A DNA stretch of 64,000 bases from Thauera carbonicopians. GTDB lineage: Bacteria > Pseudomonadota > Gammaproteobacteria > Burkholderiales > Rhodocyclaceae. Positions 61,905 through 64,000 of this stretch are shown piece by piece. Made by a program: the position numbers and the translations under genes. The notes beneath the pieces are model-generated. The model searched no databases. It was not told the origin of the DNA and saw only the letters and a list, made by a program, of their open reading frames with translations. Numbering within the stretch: position 1 is the stretch's first letter; every line of letters starts with the position of its first letter. The stretch lies in the NCBI RefSeq assembly GCF_025699485.1, contig NZ_JANUXN010000019.1, positions 1 to 64,000 of the forward strand, given 5' to 3'.

Positions 61905-62175
61905 GCGCCAACAGGCCGGTCTCCGGGCTTGCACAGCGTATCCGGGCGCGCAGCGCCGGATACCGGACTCACCGCCTTCCCGATGCGTTCGCGCGCTTCC
62001 TCGGCGGAAGCCACGTGGCGCATCAGTGGCTGGCCCGGGCGTCGATCGCTCGACGGCCGGAGCCGGGGTGAATCCCGATGTGCTTACCGTTGCGGGGGCA
62101 GCCAAGGCCTTGCGCAGCCGGAACGACGATCGCTCCGGCCGCACGCACCTTGTTCCCGTTTAACCGGGCGCCCCA
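61905..62175 (-). promoter_or_regulatory. cobalamin riboswitch on the minus strand before the siderophore-type receptor
   Basis: Read on the minus strand the elements are GCCCGGTTAAACGGGAACAAGGTG (about 62169-62146), GGCTGCCCCCGCAACGGTAAGCAC (62103-62080), CAGCCACTG, GGGAAGGCGGTGAG and the B12 box AAGCCCGGAGACCGGCC (about 61930-61913). Downstream, GCATCC and GGATGC (61901-61884) can pair shortly before CTTTT and may form the terminator that controls readthrough. It should regulate the operon 61756-55926. Confidence 0.95.
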
Positions 62176-62344
62176 TCGAAGGAGCCGCCCGGCACCTGTA
62201 GTCCTCATCGATCGCAGCGCACACAGGCGCGCAGCCGCATCGACGTGGCGGGCAGTATAGCTCCACGGCAACACCGATGGCTGACAGCCGGGGGCACGAG
62301 CTTGCGACGCCACATCCGATTGCGTATGCTCGCCGCCACTTGAT

Positions 62345-62540
62345 CCGGTGTCCGTCCACGCAGCCGCGTGGCCGGGTGAAACGGGAAGTCCGGTAAGCGA
62401 AGCTCGTCAGCCTCGCCATCCCGGCGCAGCCCCCGCTGCTGTAAACCTTTCAGATGCCGCCATCCATGCCACTGGGCCATTCAGTTGCCCGGGAAGGCGG
62501 CGGCATCGGTCGAAGGCGAGCCAGAAGACCGGCCGGATCA
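62345..62540 (+). promoter_or_regulatory. cobalamin riboswitch before the BtuB-like receptor
   Basis: GGGTGAAACGGGAAGTCCGGT, GGCGCAGCCCCCGCTGCTGTAAACC, ATGCCACTGGGCC, GCCCGGGAAGGCGGCGG and the B12 box AGCCAGAAGACCGGCC (62519-62534) appear in the canonical order. It is very similar to the element at 40790-40975, including CCGGGGTGTGGG at 62557-62568 after the aptamer. It lies about 155 bases before a TonB receptor gene and is divergent from the riboswitch at 61905-62175. Confidence 0.96.
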
Positions 62541-62693
62541 GGAAGAAGTACCAACTCCGGGGTGTGGGTTGTCCGTCTTTTGTGCGCGTGCCGGCAGAAG
62601 CTTTCTCCGTCGCATGCCGCAATCGTCTGCTGTCGCCGCAGGGACGCACGGTCTGCACGTACTTTTTGCCGTTTGCAGGCGATGCGACACATC

Positions 62694-64000
62694 ATGAAAA
62701 CTTCCATTCCTCAAGGCCTCCGCTCCGCGCTGGCGCTTTCCGGCGCGGCCTTGTGCCAGCCGCTGTGGGCCGTGACGCCCACCGTCACGCTCAACAGCGT
62801 CGTGATCGAGGCGCCATCGGTGGAGACCACCACCACCGCCGAACTGGCCCAGTTCGGCAGCAAGACCGAAATCGTCACCCGCGAGCAGATCGAGCGCGCC
62901 GGCCCCAGCGCGGACGTGGCGCGGGTGCTGCAGATGTACGTGCCCGGCCTGTTCATCGCGCCCAAGAACGGCCCCTTCGACTACACCGCGGTGTCGCTGC
63001 TGGGCGGCCGCACCGACGACACGCTGATCCTGCTCGACGGCGTGCGCCTCAACAACCGCCTGTACGGCGGCATCTACATCGACACGCTGCCGGCCGCCGC
63101 AGTGGAACGCATCGAAGTGCTCAAGGGCGGGCAGAGCCTGTTCTTCGGCACCCAGGCCATTTCCGGCGTCATCAACATCGTCACCCGCCGCGCCCAGAGC
63201 CGCGAGTATTCCGGCCAGGCCAGCCTCGGCGTGGACACTTTCGGCGGCATCAATGCCGAAGGCCGCGTCGAGCGCGTGTTCGAGAACGGCCTCGGCGCAT
63301 TCGAGTTCCTCGCTTTCGCCAGCCACAACGAATCCGACGGCTACGAACCCTATCGCCGCAGCGACACCACGGCGACGCTGAGCAAGCGCAAGCGCGCCTA
63401 CGAAGTCACCACGGTCGGCGCCAAGCTGGCGCAGAACTTCGGCAGCAATGCGCGCGCCGAGCTGTTCTACCAATACACCGATGCCGATCTCGATTTCGCC
63501 CGGCCGACGCAGAACCGCGACACGCGCAACGTCCGCGATCATCACATCCTGACGGCGACCTTCGAGCATGCGCCGAGCGACAGCTTCCGCTATTTCGTCA
63601 AGGGCCACTTCAACAAGTGGGACACCGATTACACCCGCGTCTACAACCTGCCGGGCGGCGGCATCAGCGTGATCAACGACAAGGACTACTGGGGCTTCAA
63701 GGACTGGGGCGTGCAGGCCCAGGCCACCGCCGTGCTGCCCGGCGCGCACGAACTGGTGTTCGGCGTGGACAGCCAGCGCTATCGCGCCCGCGACGACATC
63801 ACCGAAGTCCATGACCACCAGGCCGAAGCCTATGGCGCCTACGTGCAGTTCCGCCCGGTGTTCAAGTCCATGCCGCAGTGGCAGCCGGCCGTCGGCGTGC
63901 GCCACGAGAAGATGAGCGGCGGCGGCAGCGCCACGGTGTGGAACCTCAGCTCGCGCTACCAGCTCGACGACCAGTGGGCCTTGCGCGGCCAGATCGGCAC
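62694..64000 (+). CDS. btuB: BtuB-like TonB-dependent receptor (cut by the window end)
   Basis: The frame is open from ATG 62694 to the end of the window, 435 codons so far. A signal peptide (MKTSIPQGLRSALALSGAALCQPLWA) is followed by a TonB box-like NSVVIEAP and a plug domain: EIVTREQIERAGPSADVARVLQMYVPGLFIA, SLLGGRTDDTLILLDGVRLNN, AVERIEVLKGGQSLFFGTQAISGVINIVTRR. This is of the BtuB/vitamin B12 or CirA class. An in-frame ATG at 62682 is an alternative start. The preceding riboswitch makes corrinoid uptake the best assignment. Confidence 0.92.
   Translation, partial: MKTSIPQGLRSALALSGAALCQPLWAVTPTVTLNSVVIEAPSVETTTTAELAQFGSKTEIVTREQIERAGPSADVARVLQMYVPGLFIAPKNGPFDYTAVSLLGGRTDDTLILLDGVRLNNRLYGGIYIDTLPAAAVERIEVLKGGQSLFFGTQAISGVINIVTRRAQSREYSGQASLGVDTFGGINAEGRVERVFENGLGAFEFLAFASHNESDGYEPYRRSDTTATLSKRKRAYEVTTVGAKLAQNFGSNARAELFYQYTDADLDFARPTQNRDTRNVRDHHILTATFEHAPSDSFRYFVKGHFNKWDTDYTRVYNLPGGGISVINDKDYWGFKDWGVQAQATAVLPGAHELVFGVDSQRYRARDDITEVHDHQAEAYGAYVQFRPVFKSMPQWQPAVGVRHEKMSGGGSATVWNLSSRYQLDDQWALRGQIG

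Noticed and set aside
58529-62071. A 1180-codon open frame on the plus strand.
   Set aside because: It lies antisense to the lipoprotein and TonB receptor genes, shows no family motifs, and is the usual GC-rich shadow of real codons.

Overview
The window is GC-rich, densely coded DNA that looks like a chromosome of a betaproteobacterium, most likely Rhodocyclales (Thauera/Azoarcus type). The reasons are the divergent pairing of yggS-proC-yggT with pilT-pilU, a very short type IV pilin followed by a small secreted partner protein, many c-di-GMP proteins, and a large cobalamin gene set under cobalamin riboswitches. No rRNA, tRNA, CRISPR array, insertion sequence or prophage was seen. The genus is inferred from gene content only.

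Layout. 0-6.4 kb: a Uma2-family gene, yggS-proC-yggT on the minus strand, pilT-pilU (pilus retraction ATPases) on the plus strand, and an RNA methyltransferase. 6.6-11.3 kb: a LysM/FecR envelope protein paired with a CHASE2-PAS-GGDEF-EAL protein. 11.4-15.1 kb: mobA, a glutathione-reductase-like enzyme, and a divergent thioredoxin-like/MarR pair with two palindromic operators, then a decapitated vapC. 15.2-19.7 kb: a pilin locus with a sigma-54-type promoter, a 59-residue prepilin, a cysteine-rich secreted partner, and an ABC-2 exporter whose permease and ATPase genes are separated by a phd-relE-type toxin-antitoxin module. 19.7-28.3 kb: a second Uma2 gene, hemJ, an epimerase, a ferredoxin reductase, and an HDOD / histidine kinase / response regulator-GGDEF-EAL cluster. 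28.3-34.3 kb: cytochrome c, queF, cobQ, cbiB, cobC and btuF. 34.5-40.7 kb: a metallo-beta-lactamase-fold enzyme, an sdhC-sdhD-sdhB group without sdhA, an M48 protease and rhlE. 40.8-51.5 kb: a riboswitch-led operon of corrinoid uptake (SBP, permease, ATPase), cobW, cobN, a chlD-type gene decoded with an apparent programmed -1 frameshift, and a CbiM-like cobalt permease. 51.5-55.9 kb: small accessory genes, a fitAB-type TA pair, a frameshifted membrane-protein gene and an orphan ccdA. 55.9-64 kb: a second riboswitch-led uptake operon (TonB receptor, lipoprotein SBP, permease, ATPase, CbiX-like ferredoxin protein), and divergent to it a third riboswitch in front of a BtuB-like receptor that runs off the end.

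How it works together. Three cobalamin riboswitches would shut down outer-membrane receptors, two BtuFCD-type importers and the CobN-dependent cobaltochelatase when cobalamin is plentiful. CobQ, CbiB and CobC supply late steps of corrinoid assembly. The strongest unusual signal is at 50051-50106: an A AAA AAG slippery heptamer, five nucleotides, then a perfect 13-bp stem, placed where the AAA+ reading frame ends and the von Willebrand A reading frame continues in -1. One gene can thereby give both the small (ChlI-like) and medium (ChlD-like) chelatase subunits. A second notable locus is the split-pilin-like region at 15.2-19.7 kb.
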